NCBI RefSeq assembly: GCF_030247195.1
Contig: NC_080670.1
Location: 164,186,080 to 164,250,079, forward strand
Direction: 5' to 3'
Origin: Topomyia yanbarensis
Lineage: Eukaryota; Arthropoda; Insecta; Diptera; Culicidae
DNA: 64,000 nucleotides
The notes below the pieces were generated by a model. The model ran no database searches. It had not been told where the DNA came from and was given only the letters and a program-made list of their open reading frames with translations. Shown here piece after piece: positions 23,101 through 38,100 of the stretch. Numbering within the stretch: position 1 is the first letter of the stretch; the number at the start of each line of letters is the position of its first letter. Made by a program: the position numbers and the translations under genes.

Positions 23101-26100
23101 CAATGAATGCGCGTGAATCTAGGCGCAAAAAATACACCCGTTCGTTTAGCGTAGCGCCATATATAAATGACTAGTTGATGCAACGATTTCACTGATGTTT
23201 GAGGAGAATTCTTGCACCCCAGTTAATTGAGAGCAGGTGAAATTGTTTAATGTTATGTTTTCAATGTTTATATATGTTATCCAAATAATTGTCTTATTGT
23301 AAATGCGGGCTAAACGAGGCAAGTTACATCCATTTCGCACTGAAATGTTTTTGAATAAGCTCCTCATGAATAACCTACCCTACTAACACAAACTCCTATT
23401 CCTGAAACATCTATGAAAATAGTATGGGTTCCCTGCACTTTTGCAAGTAGATGTTAAACTAACATTCCTTCCCTGCCTCGACGATTGTAAGGACGTGACC
23501 AGGTGTACACTGGGATGCTTGTTCCACTATAAAGAAAAAGCGTTAATCCCAAATATTTTTTGCGACACGATATAGTGGATATCTTGGTAAATATTAGCTG
23601 ATCATTGTACAGCTACCCACGATTTGTGCAATCGTATATGCTATGCTATGCTATGCTATTCTTTCAACTTTTAGAATCATTTTTTTTTCAAATTGGTTGA
23701 AAATTCCAAAGTTACAATAATTTTTGTGAAAAAGTCAAAACCGCGGATATTTCACTTTTTATTTTGTTCAAACCAATTTATGTATCATTGATTTAATAAA
23801 TTCCATACTTTCACTTACACAGCTGCTTTCGCAATTAAAAACGCTTTTAATCTACCTAACAGTGTGATGATACATTTCTTATATCTCTTATCGCTTTCTT
23901 TCGGTATTATATCGATTGAGAACATTTAGAACTTCATGCTTCGCGATGTTTATGATAACACATACTACATGGGATTGTGGCAGCACTCAGAGAATCGTTC
24001 AAATTAGCATAGGACAATATCAGTGCAAAAGGTTAAACTCAAAGGTTAAACTAATTTAATGAAAAAGTGGAAAAATGACCCATAAAATAGAAATACAAAC
24101 GAATTATTGCTAATGCTCCATTAATAACATATATAAATTCTTCATTCCATGCATTGTGTAGGGAAAACTGATGTTTCCTAAAGGGGTTATATATGTGGTG
24201 CTGAGTCCAAAAAAAATCGAAAAACATATTTTCGAATGGATTTGAAGTCCATACTCAATAGCGTTTACTCAAATTCCCAACGCGGCTGAGAACTAAGCAC
24301 TGAAATTTAAGCTCTTGATATCTCTGAAATACATGCGTGTATAGTTCAAACTTTTTATTTCGATATCGACTTTTCCTAAAAATGACTTCCCAGTAGTATA
24401 TTTGATCTGAATTTTTTTTAACCTGATGTCAAAGAACAAATAAAAAACTATCGAAACCCGTTAAGGAAAATCATTTTCATTACTGGAATTTTCTTTTTCA
24501 CGAAACTTTTCGATGACATTCCGTCATTTACATAATCTTATTAGGAACAGTTGTTTAAGAAACTTTTGTAATATTGTGTAGGAAAAGCTGAAAATTTATG
24601 AATTTTCTCTATCTGCAGCATATAAACCCTTTAGTATATCAATTAATTTAGGATACCCTTTTAACATAAACTATCGCACAAATGGGAATAGGTTCACCGA
24701 ATTTTGGAAGAAGTCGATTAAATAACCCCTACAAATTGGTGTAGTTCGATGCAATTGAAAGAAAATATCCTCAGAAACTGGTGTATTTTAGACTGACAAA
24801 ATGGAGACGTTGACTAAACCGCGACATATCTTCATAATAAACTAAACTTAATAATAAACTGAAGCTGTTGAAATATTCTTCCCTTCCCTTGATGTAGTGT
24901 AATAACTATTTCTGATTATTTAACATAGTCTTCTAGCGTAAAAATTAAAAAAAAATGATTTTTTTATTTTTTCATATTTGCATCTTTAAGATAAGGAAAA
25001 CATGGTCAAGAAATGATTTACTCAAATTTAGCCTTGTTTGTCTGCTAGAGCCCATCAAACATATTTTCATATGAGGCTGATAAAATTGAGGGCTGATCAA
25101 GGGGTGAGTCGCTTAGAACAATGTGCCATTCACACTGTATCACTTCCGATAGCACGATATAAGATTACGATTCACAGTAATACACGATCATTTCACTCGT
25201 TACCACAATGTGTGGCACACTGAGGCACACTTCTGACAACTCAAAAACTGTCAACAAAGTGTAGTTAAATGATCATAGCAACCATTGCTTTTGTTTTACT
25301 GAACACCATGGCACATCGAGGCACATTGCGGCAGAAGCTACCACCCTTTTTGAATTGTGAGCACAATTCTATTTGTGCTAAGCGATTCACCCCTTGGGGC
25401 TGATCAAATCGGGTCTTCAATAAATTATAATAGTTAGGCAATATTCGAAGAAGTTTCTTGTGAACGAGTGTAGAACGACTTTGTTTCTACTTCCTTGGAG
25501 TCAGCGGCGTAGTCAGAAACTCGGTTTGGTGGGGATTTGGTGAAAATCTAACTTACTGTCCAAATGGAATAATTACGAAATCGCCATCTTTGAAGTTGTA
25601 AAATTATGGAGAATCAGTTTTTAAAAAAATTAGAACAGAGTTCCTGTCTTTAGCGAATTTGTTGAAACTTTCATTTAAAACAACTTTATTGTAGGCATGA
25701 ATACTACGTATATGGAGTATAGCGTGCTATAAAATGATATTTACGAAGTGTTCCTTAATCTAGTTTTTTCTAAAACACCTTTCTATTGTGAGCTTCACAA
25801 ACTCAAGCTATGGATAAAATGTAAATATCATCGTTTACAAACAATAGAAGAGATTTATCATAAACAGTAAAATCATAATAATTTAATTTAAAATTAAATA
25901 GTAATAGCCTAAAACATATTAATACCTTGAACACATGGAGCCTTCATGTCAGTGGTTTGTAATAGCACTCCCCAAAATTTTGCTGAAGACATTAAGTCTG
26001 GAACTAAATTTGTTTTGAAGAGTAACTTCGCCATAAATACTTTTTGGAGAATATAACGCCAAAATAATTTTATCAAATGATGTGCTGTTTAACGTTTGTA

Positions 26101-29100
26101 AACCTGCGAAATGAGCGTAATGGAAAACGCCATTTTTCATAAATTCCCCTACTTTTAGAAGGTAGTTTTCTCGATATTAATTATATAACGTTTTTGTCTC
26201 AACTCGACGCATTCCAAAATAAAAACATTTTCAGCAAATGTTAGAAGTTATGCAATTTTTCGGTGAGCAGTTCTAAGTTTCATAGACATTAAAACAATTC
26301 CAGTTTCGCTTCCTATTAAAAAAAAATCCATGTTACAGTACACCCCGTCAATAGTATGATAGGAAATTATGATTATGATTGATTTCAGAACTCTGAAATG
26401 AGTTTCTATTGGAATGTTTTAGGCAAGTATTTGATATTGATGTTATTAGACAACTGTGAGATCAAGACCAATAAATCAATTACAGATCAGGATCGAATTC
26501 CCACAATTTTTCAAAGGTCCTCATGATGTTTCAAGCAATAGGTTATCAATGTACTGATCAGATAATTATCATTGTAATATTGAATTAAATCAGTCTGCAT
26601 CAATAAATTTATAACTTCAATCCAATTACTTTTTTTGTGAGGGGGGGGGGGGTGGTTAAACCCCACAGCATCCTCTTGGCTACACCACTGCAATTCACTT
26701 TTCATTTTCCGAGATATGTTTTAGATCGATCCGATGGTTATAAGTCAGAAGGTTCGCGCAAATGAAAATTTTTGCAGCGATAAGGGATCAAGTTCCATCT
26801 AGACAACTTGGAATTGTTCGGTGGTTATTCTAGCGGTTGTAGATGGAAAAATGAAATACGAAATTCGTTTTATCGACAAATATTTGGCTCATTTAAATGG
26901 ATTATTACTATATTGACCAATAAATAGGCGACAATGAGTAACCCACAAACAACAAGCCATTACTTTTAAAGTATTCGAAATATGTATTTGATGTCTTCAC
27001 TAAAGTTGTTCAAAAAAGTAAGAGCTACAAATTTGCTGAAAGCATTATTTCAATACAATCACTTCCAAGAAAATTTATGAAAATATGTCACTCTTAGGGG
27101 GATTAATCAATAAAATCACCATACCGTAAGTAAGGGCATATTATATGCTTTAAATTCTCCGAAGATACTATTGACCTAAAATTAGTCGTTTTGGCGCTAA
27201 TAATACATTGAATGTTTGGCTATGGGAAATGATAAAAATCTTTCGTCCGCATTTAAAGTTAAATATCTCTTTTGATAATAGTCCGATTTCAACAATATAT
27301 AGTTCGTTCGAAAGGTATTCGCTTTTTAAAAATATATAAATTGTTTAGTTACGTCGTCAATTTCGGCAGCAAATTTAAAAAAAAAACTGCAAAAAACTCA
27401 AACTGCACCTTCAAACATTCATATCTTGGAAACTAAACATCAGAATCAAAAAGCATTTAATGATGTATTATACATTTCTTTTGTTTGCATTTTTACCTGC
27501 GAAAATTGCGACCAAACGCGTGGGGTACAATTATACCCAGTGCAACGTTCTAGGGTGGAAAACGCAAGTGCAACATTCTAGGGTTAAGGTTATGGTGTCT
27601 TCGAAAAAGTTGCTGCATAACCCCTAGCGCTTTATTTGATTGCATCAAGCTAATTCGGAATTCTGGCGCTAGGGTACCACTAATATCCAATTTTTTATAA
27701 TGCAAGATATAAATATTGTGTCGTTGAGAAAGTTGGAAGTTATTATAGATATATCTTTCAAAGATGAAAACTTTGTAGGTTCTATACACTTCGAAATAGA
27801 GTACTTTTGACATTAAAAATATCTTACTGCACTATCTGGGGCTGGGTGTCATTCTAAAATCTTTCAAATCAACCACTACTGTATTGGTTCGAACCTTCAG
27901 AAAGTCACACACTCGATTCACATTATCCTTCGAATAGTTGATAAGAGTAAGTGTTACAAGCTTTCCCACCTAACCTAAAAGCATGGAAAATGTGTATCAC
28001 CAGTTGCTCAATAACCATCTGAATTACTTTAAATGCTATTTAAAAATATCATACACATGCTATTGCCGCAGGAGTTGCTGACATATTTTCAACGATTTCA
28101 CAGACTTTTTACATAGTTTTCATGTGCTAGCTTACCACAGTTATGCATTAGAATTGCTAATATGCAGCAAGAATCATCTAAAATGCTAACAAAAAGCTAA
28201 ATTAGTGAATTTGCGTTTCGACTTCATCTCATCCGACACTAACTTAGTGACAGGACTAAGCTAGCGCCGGATTGACGCTAGCTCAAAAAACGGTGACACT
28301 ATTTGTATTCCTTAGAAAACCTTTAGTCAAACGTGATGTCACAGGATTCTGATGAAACGAAGTTGAAACGCAAATTCCATAACTAAATTAGTTATAGATT
28401 TTGTGCTCTTCACGCGCAAATATGGTTTTAAATAATTTTTTCCCTAATGGAGTCAAAAAAATACCTAAATTGTTCTCCACTAAGGAGAAAATAGCATACA
28501 CTCTTAGAAATAATGAAAATTACATTTGACGTAAACAACGTAACGACGTATTTTTCCATCCGATATTAGGATTTTACATGCTATGATATGTAAAATTAAA
28601 TATTGTGACTCTTTTGATGTAAAACTTAGGCTGAATAACCTAGGAAAGCCGAACAACTCACATTTTTACATGTCATTACATGTAAATTTATGTGAATTGG
28701 GATGCTCCTTTTTTGCTGTGTTGTGTTAAAAAAGGCTGCTTTACTGTAACATCTGAGCTGTTCAAAACATCACAAATACTATTTGTTCATTTAACAACCG
28801 CACTTCCTCCACCATTCATCCTACTATAAAGAGGAAAGAATCGCGTTGAACTTAATCCGATAACTTGCAGGTAACAACCGAAACTTTCCAGTTCTCCAAT
28901 CGGCCAAAACTATACATGTATCGTTGCTTCTCAGGGTTTACGTCTAAACATCCGAAATGAATTTAAACCGATATTTAAACCGAAATGATAGTTTAAATAG
29001 GCCGTTACACATTACTTATACCAAACTTAATTTGAAATATCACACTATAGGATTACATTCTCGATGAGAAACTATTTTTTTCCTCTTAAAGCTAGGGATT

Positions 29101-32100
29101 CATAATTTAATCCCTACGTAAATATCAACAGATCATTTTCTTAAAAAAGAAATAATGTCTTCCTGTTTGCACTATTTTTGCACCATTTGCAGTCTGCCTA
29201 CGATTGAAGGCGGACGGGCAGATTTCTTGCAGCCAAAGTGCATACCGAAAACGCCTTCGCGCAATTAAACTTTGCCGGTTTGTCTCTTGGCGGTGTTATT
29301 TTTAGTTCGTCAGGCCAAAAATCTTTCCCAATTGGTCGAAACAGCGCCCAGCAAAACAACGGGACAAAGAATCTAACGAAAATCCTATTTTCTCATGTCT
29401 CAGTCAGTCAGTCAGTCGCACACCCTCACTAACACGATTGGCTCCGTGTGTTTTCTTTTTTCGATATGATTTCCCGACACAATGTATCGCGCGTCTCCAT
29501 CGGCGGGTTGGCTATTTTTAAATCACCGGTAGATTTTGGCTAAACTCACGTCACTCACACTATCACGATCACGCGCTCCATTGCGTGGTTGCGAACTAGG
29601 TTGAACGGTCATCAATCATCCCGTGTCGAAAAATACGGGAAAAAAGTGAAATATTTGGGTCAGTTTCGCTTACCTGAAGGTACTTTCCGCCAGGCCCCGG
29701 ACGTAATCCGTGAACACCGGCAGCGGGATGAAAGTTTGTCCAATCACTTGTTTTCTCTGAGGTTGCCCTAATATCGTATTTCCCTACGAAGGAGATAAGA
29801 AAGAAAATATTATTCAACCGTATCCACTCGGAAATTATCACATCTAGGTCGTTATTTGGTTGTAAAATGATCTCTACCTTTTACTGGAAGATTACGATCA
29901 ATTTAATACACATTTAGTGACCGAATACGGAGGTAAAAGATTCAACTACAAACCACCGACACGTTCTTACGGAAAAAAACCCCGAGAAGAAAATGAATCT
30001 GAGGATCGTACGGGCGCAAGAAAACTGAACCGACGATCGTGGATGTCGCATTGGCGATCGCATTTCCTTTCAAACTATGTACACGAAAACACCTACATAA
30101 GTCGTTTTCCACGACGGCGTAGACAAGCAGTCTTGAGTCGTGTCGTGATAGATTGATGTAGTAGTAGTAGTAGTAACTGTAGATAACTGGCTAGTAACAT
30201 AACAATACGAGTGCATTTTCTCAAATTCGCATGTGTTCAAGTTAATATCCTTTCTCGGCGTAAAATGTGAATGACCTCATCATAGCGAGTACATACAACT
30301 TTGACAATTTGGTTAGAAACAAATCAGCTGGTCGGCAATAGGACATACGTCACTCTAGAGATCATGGTTTGAGTTAAAAGAATAATATTTTTCACGCAGA
30401 AATATCCGTAGAAAATGGAAAATGCTAAGATTTGTGCAATCGGTTGCTGATTCTAAGAGGATCATTCCATTTTCAAATGTAGTTACATCACTTACCAAAT
30501 GTCAAATTATCGTGCTGCAACGAGTATGCGCATCAGGAAACACAATAGTCTGGTTAAATTAATTAATTATTATGCGCTAACGAAAACCTATCAATTTACG
30601 TCATCCGGAATTGCGAAGATTTCGGGTTGTAATGTGCACTGTGCAGTGTCTACCAAACGAATCGAATTATTTCAATCTTATTTCATTGCAGTAGACACTA
30701 GCACCGGTTCGACCCCACAACAAAGTAGTTATGGAGTTTGCGTTTCAACTTTGTCTCATCAGAATCCGATACTAACTTAGTGACAGGACTAAGCTAGCGC
30801 CGGATTGACGCTGGCTCCAAAAAAAAACGAAAACACTATTTGTATTTCTGAGTGAACCTCTAGTTCTGTGCGATGTCCAACGAGAAAAGGAGTTCTGATT
30901 AAGCTGATGAGAATTAATGAAATGGAAACATGGTTTGGCTTAGCAAGCCATAGCATAGTGCCCACAACAAAGAATTTTTCATATAATAAACTAAGTACAC
31001 TTTAAGTCATCGCTCTATATAGCCAGTCCAGCATTTTCAAATGGGAGAAGTTCCGGCATTTCGACGGCGTCCCATTATGCTGCTTGGGACCGGCAATTCT
31101 ATCTGCCTGGCTCCTGCTTCTACTCCAACGCTTCCGTCATTACAATACGATGTCAGCTGTTATCTTGGCTATCCTCTCATCTGCGGGCAACCCGGTAGGA
31201 TCCAAGGGTCGGTCAGATTATTTCGAGTGGAGCATGACTCCCGTTATGCTGGCGCCCCGACGATCCGAACTTGGTGCTTCGTCGCGTTCTGGTCCACTCC
31301 GACAGAGAGTTCCCAGTGAAGGGATTTCTTCATAATTCGATATATTGATTCGCGACGACTTTCAAGTCGGAGATGCTACTTTGTTGATTTGATCGCTATT
31401 TCCTCTGCAGCTCGAAGAATATCCGCGTCACTACTCTGTTGACACCTATGTCTTGGTACATTTCTTCGACAATACTGCGACTGTCACTCCGGGAATCCCA
31501 ACAAACAATGAAAGCTGTACAAGCTGTAGAATAAGCTGTACAAGAACTAAGCTGTACAAGAACTGTTTAAGCCATTATCCAGCTAAATTGTTTGTTGGGT
31601 TATCCCTTCGAACTTCTCTAAACCTAGAATATTCGAAGACCACGTGCTCCGGTATCCCATGCGGATTCACACACTTCGGACAAAGGGTTGACGAAGCATG
31701 ACAAAACCGATGCAGGTACTTTCGGAAGCATCCGTGCCCGGACAAAAACGCCTCAGATGGAACTTCAGCTCTCCATGCTTCCTATGTGTCCACGCCGACA
31801 CATTTGGGATGAGTCGGTGGTTTTACCTTCCATTCTCCGCGTTATCCCACTTTTACTGCCATTTAGCCAAAGAGTCCGCTCTGGCCAATCTTCTTACATC
31901 TCGCCAGTAGCATTCTACATCCAGAGTGATGAAGATGGGGATCATCCCGGCAATGACGTACGCCGGTTGCTGCCGATATCGTATACTGTACACGCTCGCG
32001 ACACGAGCTGGCATGAGCCAAAACGTGTTCGTTAGCCTTGTCCGATTCGTGTTCACTATACCTCAGTATTCAGTATGAGATGCCCAGCAGACGACGTCTC

Positions 32101-35100
32101 TTGCTGAGGATGATGCTTTTGATCAGTATGATGCTTGCTACTACGCAAGCTGTCTTCCCGGCCTTCTCAAATACATAGTCGAGGTGGCTGTTGTGAAGTT
32201 TAATTGATCGTTGATCATCACACCCAGATCAACGCTTGCTTCGAAAGAATTGAGTATCACCCACGCCGCCGATCATGACACACTGGATTTTCAACGGTTG
32301 CTGGCCAGTACGACCTCCGTCTTGTGGTTAGTCTACTACAACTTGGCATCAGCCATCCAGGTTTCAATGGTATCTATGGTCTCTGTCGTCAACTTCCTCC
32401 AGAGTCTCGTCGTTATCTGTAAAGCCGTCGACCTCGACTTGGCTTGGAAGTTTCAGTGTTGACGCCCTGAAGTACTCCCGCCGCGCTCCTAATCGCCCTC
32501 TGCCCCCTGTTTGTCTCGCGGACCAGCACTTGGTGTTGAAAGTAACTTTCAGAACCTTGCACAGGTAGTCCAGAACCCGCATTAAGTGCGCTACGGCGAT
32601 AGCCTCCCAGTTGGCGTTGTTGAAAGTGCTCTTCCTGTCGATCATTACCACCGCGCAGTAGCGATTACCCCTTCTCATTTGCTTCGAAGCTATCTTCGCG
32701 CTCGCAATAAGTTTGTGGATTGTGTCCACCGTCGAAATCACTTTCCAGAGTCCGAACTACCGCTGTGATAGTCCGTTCTCACTTTCAGCGTAGTTCACTA
32801 CCCTTATGAGCATGATCCTTTGCTGAAGTTTACCAAAAGTATCCCGCTGGTATATATGCCGATATAATACTGTATATCCGGGTGGCTTCCCTTGTTTTGG
32901 CATCAACACCAGCTTCTGGATCTTTCGTCTATCTAGGAAGTAGCCCTCGTCCAGACATTTCTGTAGCACTGTCCTGAACATGTCGAGAAACGCCAGGATC
33001 GCAGATCGGATACTGTCCGGACCGGAGCTTACTTAACTTTCAGTCCTTTCACCATTGTGAAAAGCTCGCCGTAGGAGACCCGATTGTCACTGACATTTTC
33101 CCGTCTGCATCGACGTACGGTATAGGTGGCCATGTGGTTGGTACGTTCTTCCGAAAGAGAGCACTCAAGATAGTCTTCAGATTGTTGGCGCACATTTCTG
33201 CTAGGGTCGTTGGAGCCTTCGCCTTGTCCGACACGACACGATAAGCGCTGTTTCTTGTAGCAAGGGGACTTGCTCAGCGCTATTGCACGTGTAAAAGCGG
33301 CCCTAGCTGACCGAAACGCCCCCTTACGCTCTTTCCTAACTACCTCTGATCTTGCTCTCTGAACGCGTCTTCTGGCTTTTAGACAGGCTGCACGGAGGGT
33401 GATGAACCTTTCGTTTCACCAATACGCCGGACGTTGGCAGTTCCTCGGCATTCTTACTTAACACGCCCTCACTAGTGTTGCCGACAGCTCATTGGCATTC
33501 GGAATTGGAGCCGACTAATGGTGTAATGGATCGCCTGGTGGTCGTTATGTGTGTACTGCCCACCAAGTCACCATTTATCTATCAGCGACGAACTACATGT
33601 TATCTATCAGCGACGAACTACGAAATCGTTGAATACGTCGATGATTAATTCCCGAAAGTCTCTACGGAATGTGCTTGTGAATCCTTCGTTACACAGCCTT
33701 ACATCCGGCTTCACCAGGGCTTCCAACAAGCTGTACCCCCTTGCGTTGATCAGTCTGCCACTCCGCTCCAAAGCCAAAGCATTGAAATCTTCTCCTATAA
33801 CAACCGGCGTTCATCCGAATAACGAATCGGTTGATGCGTCCAGCATCCGATTGTACTGCTTTGGTGCCCACCATGGGGAAGCATATGAATACACCGTTGA
33901 TCTTGGCGATCACGAAGCCTTCGTGTGGGCTATCCACCACCTTGAATAGGGTAACCGTCCATCACTTGGATTGCCAACATCCCTGCACTACCCGCCGCTC
34001 AGTTACCGTTATTGAGAGGATCACGCAATAATAGTTAATGAATTGCAACGTCGCACTTCGTTTCCGTTGTCAACTACGACAACAGTTGCTGTGGTTTGTC
34101 GCAATGATTGAGATTAAGCTAGGTTCAGGAATCAGAATATATTGGCTTAAATAGCACGTTCCTCGTATGCAGTCGGGGTTGTCTCCATGATTGTTGGCCT
34201 ATCTTCGCTTTCTAATACGTAGAGTATGTAAAGCTGCCTGTCGGTTGGTCGTTTCTGTCCTCCAATTTACAGATCTTGCACGTCAGTTGCTTCGTGCAGT
34301 CTCTAATAACGTATCCATATTTTCTACAAAATGCAGACAGTGGAGCGACTCTCAGCGAGCACATCAACCTTCTGACTTTTATCATGTCGGTCTCCGCCAG
34401 CTTGTTGGCAAGGTATACCGGTAGTCGCATCGTCACCGTTTAAGTGCCTCCATACGACTTCCTAACCCGGATCGTTGCCGGTACATCTAGGTTGCACTGC
34501 TCGATCAGTTCTCAGTTCTTGTTCGGTTGGGATCTCGTCCAGACCCTTGCACTCGATAGTGATATCCTAAGACAGAACTCTCACGTTCGCTTCGCTGTCC
34601 AAGAATTTAGCAACGAGCTCGTGACAGGCCGAACTCTTGATGGACCGATCTCTCTTCAGCTCGTAGATCATCTTGGCTTTCTGGGTGCGTCTCGTTTAAA
34701 CGACGTTCGCTTCCAACTCCACCAGCTCCAGGTCCCACCTCACTCTTTTTTAGAAGAGTCACGTACGAAGTTTTATTGTTCGCTTCACCGATCAGTGCAT
34801 TGCCCTTGTCTCTCCCGATGCGGCTGGTGTATTTCTATCTTCTCCTGCTCCTTATCCTTTTCTTTTTTCTGTTGCCGTGTTTTGTCCGGTCCGTCTATTG
34901 GTTTTCCACACTGCGCTATCCACGGTTCTTTCCAACGTTCCTTGGATCACTAGTAGACTCCAACTCGCTCTTCTGTTTCTTCGGGTCTTCTTGTTTCCCC
35001 CGCTTGCCTTTCATTCTTTTCTCCGAGCGAGTATTGCGGCAGCACTTCAGTGTCTCCTCAGTTTTGGATGTTACGTGTTCCTAGATTTCCTTCAAAGTTT

Positions 35101-38100
35101 TTTTTAGCGGATTTAACTTTCATCAAGAGCGCCCTTTGCTCACGTTCAGCAACTTTTACGGCAGATTTAATGCTCGTTACTAGCTGCTTGATCTTGGTGT
35201 GCACATTGTGCTTGTCCTTCATGAACATAATGAGCTCGTAGACCTTTTTGCCTTTCTCATGTAAAGAAAGGCTATGCAATCACTGTAAAAATCGACTTTT
35301 TAACCGAGGCCCGGAGGGCCGAGTGTCATACACCATTCGATTCAGTTCGTCGAGATCGGCAAATGTCTGTGTGTGTGTATGTATGTGTGTGTGTATGTGT
35401 GTGTGTATGTGTGTGTGTATGTGTGTGTGTGTCATTTAAACTCACACAATTTTCTCAGAGATGGCTGAACCGATTTTCGCAAACTTAGTTTCATCTGAAA
35501 GGTATAACGCTCCCATAAGCTGCTATTGAATTTTTAGTTGATCCGACTTCTGGTTCCGGAGTTACGGGTTGAAGAGTGCGGTCACACAGCAAATTCCCAT
35601 ATAAACTGGTACCACCATGATGTTCAAATGATGTAAAACATATTAAAATTGATGTAACATTACTCTAGTTTGCGGGACTGGATCACTAATGATCAATCAA
35701 AGCAGCTTTGACCACATTGGCCACCTATGACGGTTCATGACGCCCCCGGGGAACCCGCCAAGTTCCTAAGCTAATATCACACCCATTCCCCAACGAATTC
35801 TCTACCGATTTTAACAAACTTGATTTCAAATGAAAGATACAGTAATACCATTGACTGCTGCTGAATTTTATTCGGTTCTGACTTTTGCTTCCGGAGTTAC
35901 AGGGGTGTTAGTAAGGATGCACTGGAATTTCCCATATAAATCGGTACAATCGTAATACTTCAGAGGCTAAAAACTATTGAAATGGTCACCAAATTACTTC
36001 TAATCGCAGATCTAGATCACTGATTGCCAATCAAACATACTTTAAATATATTTTCCACTATCGACGATTCCGGAAGTCCGGAATTCCGGGAATATTCTAC
36101 AATTAAAGTCACATCGGTTCTTCGGTGATGACTGAACCGATTTTCTCAAACCAAGTCTCAAATGGAAGGCAAAATATGCAGTTGAGTATTGCGTCGCCGC
36201 CCCTCCCCCCCCCCCGCCTTGCCCTTACACCTCCCTCCTTCATCACTCCCCTCCTCTTGGACCACCCTCACGCCCGCATTTCCTTCATCCACCTCGTATA
36301 CCGAAATAAAATGAAGGATTTCTGACGCATCCTCCATTCCCAATCTACTAACCCCCCATTCCCTCCACTTTCAAACCCATTCCACCAACATTTCAAAATA
36401 TAATCACATGAAGATAGCATTGAACTCATGCTCATTAAGATAATTAAATATTATTCTTTTGCCTTTCTCATATAGAAAGTTTATGCAATTGCTCCAAAAA
36501 CCGACTTTCTAACTGAGGCCGGGAGGGCCGAGTCTCATATAACATTCGACTCAGTTCGCCGAGATCGCAAAATATCTGTGTGTATGTATGTGTGTATGTA
36601 TGTGTGTATGTATGCATGTATGTATGTATGTGTGTATGTGCAGATTTGTTTACAAAATGTCCACATCGGTTTCTCAGAAATGGCTGAACGGATTTTTACA
36701 AACTAAGATTCAGATGAAAGGTATAATATTCCCATAGGTTGCTTTGAATTTCATTTTCAACCGACATCCTGTTCCGGATTACGAGTTGAAGAGTATGGTT
36801 ACAAAACAAAATTTGTTGATTTGTCCACATCGGTTTCTCGGAATTTTCTGAACCGATTTGGCAAACTTGATTTTAAATGAAAGGTCCATCAGCTGCATTT
36901 GAATTTTGTGTGGATCCGAGTTCTAGTTTCTGAATTACAGGGTGATACGTACGATCACGCAGCAAATCCCGATTCTAACGAATTCTGCGATGAATGTAAA
37001 AAGGTGAAATTTTTTCCAAAATGTAAACACAACTGTTGAATTTGGAGATCTAGGTCACCAACAGTCATTCAAAGTCTCTTTGGCCACACTGGCCACCATC
37101 GACGGATCCGGAAGCATCCAAATTCAGAATAACGGTTATATTGGTTTCTCGAAAATGGCTAGACCGATTTGGTCAACTTAGTCTCAAATAAAAGGTGTTG
37201 CGTCCCTGGAAACTGATATTAAATTCCATGCCCATCCGACTTCCGGCTCCGGAGTTACGGGTTGTGGAGTGCGATCACATAGAAAACTCCGATTCAAACC
37301 GATACCGCGATGAATGCAAAAAGGTGCTCTTATATATACTTACCAAGTGTAATAAGAATGAAAGACATTTCAATAATGTTATATTGTACGAACCAGCTAT
37401 TAAATCATAGTTTGGAGAAATGAGAAAGGCACAATTGCACCTCTAGGTGGATTAAAACAGGTTTTTTACTACCTCCGTTAGATTCGACTCCTCATGTTGC
37501 CGGAGATTCTAGTTGGTGTCACTACTTTTTTTCGAGCCGAACACTCAATTCAGGACCTTTGGATTCGGCGCGGTTCGCTCTGTACCTTGTCAGTGCTGCA
37601 ACTTACTAGGCTACTAGCGGCGTAACCGGTGATCTCTGCAGCTTAGCACTCCTTGCAAACACAATCGCGTTCTCCTTCGCTACGCGTACCTCTCCAATCA
37701 CACAGAAGTTCTTGGATGTCTCCATGCTGGCGGGTCCCCCCCCGTCCAAGTCTCTATGTCTACTCGTTGTCTGTAGTTGCCTACTGGTTATCTTTACAAG
37801 CAGTGAAGATGGGGATCAAATTCAGAGTCGGGTCGGAGTAAATCAGGAAGGCTACAGCTGAACCTTGTATTCACCAGAATTTCACGAGGATTTTCGCGCG
37901 TAATTTTACGCAGAATTTCCCGCGGAATTTCGCGCAGAATTTCAGGTGGAATTTCACTCGGAATTTCGCGTGGAAACTCACGCGGAATTTCTGGCGTGAT
38001 TTCAGTCAGTATTCCACGCGGAATTTCACTCGGAATTTCACGTGGAATTTCACGTGGAATTTCACGCGGAATTTGACTATCACGTAGACCTTCGACGGAA

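Larger units (their letters stand above)
20680..27583. mobile_element. piggyBac-like TTAA-flanked composite
   Basis: The left end CCCTAGAACGTTGCACT follows TTAA at 20676-20679. The right end AAGTGCAACATTCTAGGG precedes TTAA at 27584-27587. TTAA sites and CCCTA termini are the hallmarks of piggyBac. Subterminal GGGGTACAAATGTACCCC palindromes occur at 20696 and in variants near 20874 and 27523, and the right terminus is duplicated (inner copy ends about 27555). No piggyBac transposase was recognised. The interior is largely other repeats, including inserts at 22882, 23848, 25098 and 26230, so it is a dead scaffold for later insertions. It could also be two separate short elements at the two ends. 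Confidence 0.65.

Noticed and set aside
29596..29841. 81-residue minus-strand ORF over exon 3
   Set aside because: It is a different frame from the one that continues the PPPDE domain with correct splice phases.
34444..34953. 169-residue plus-strand ORF
   Set aside because: Antisense to the R1-like ORF1; no domain recognised.
35248..35439. ORF ending in a VCVCMCV repeat
   Set aside because: Translation of a TG/TATG microsatellite.
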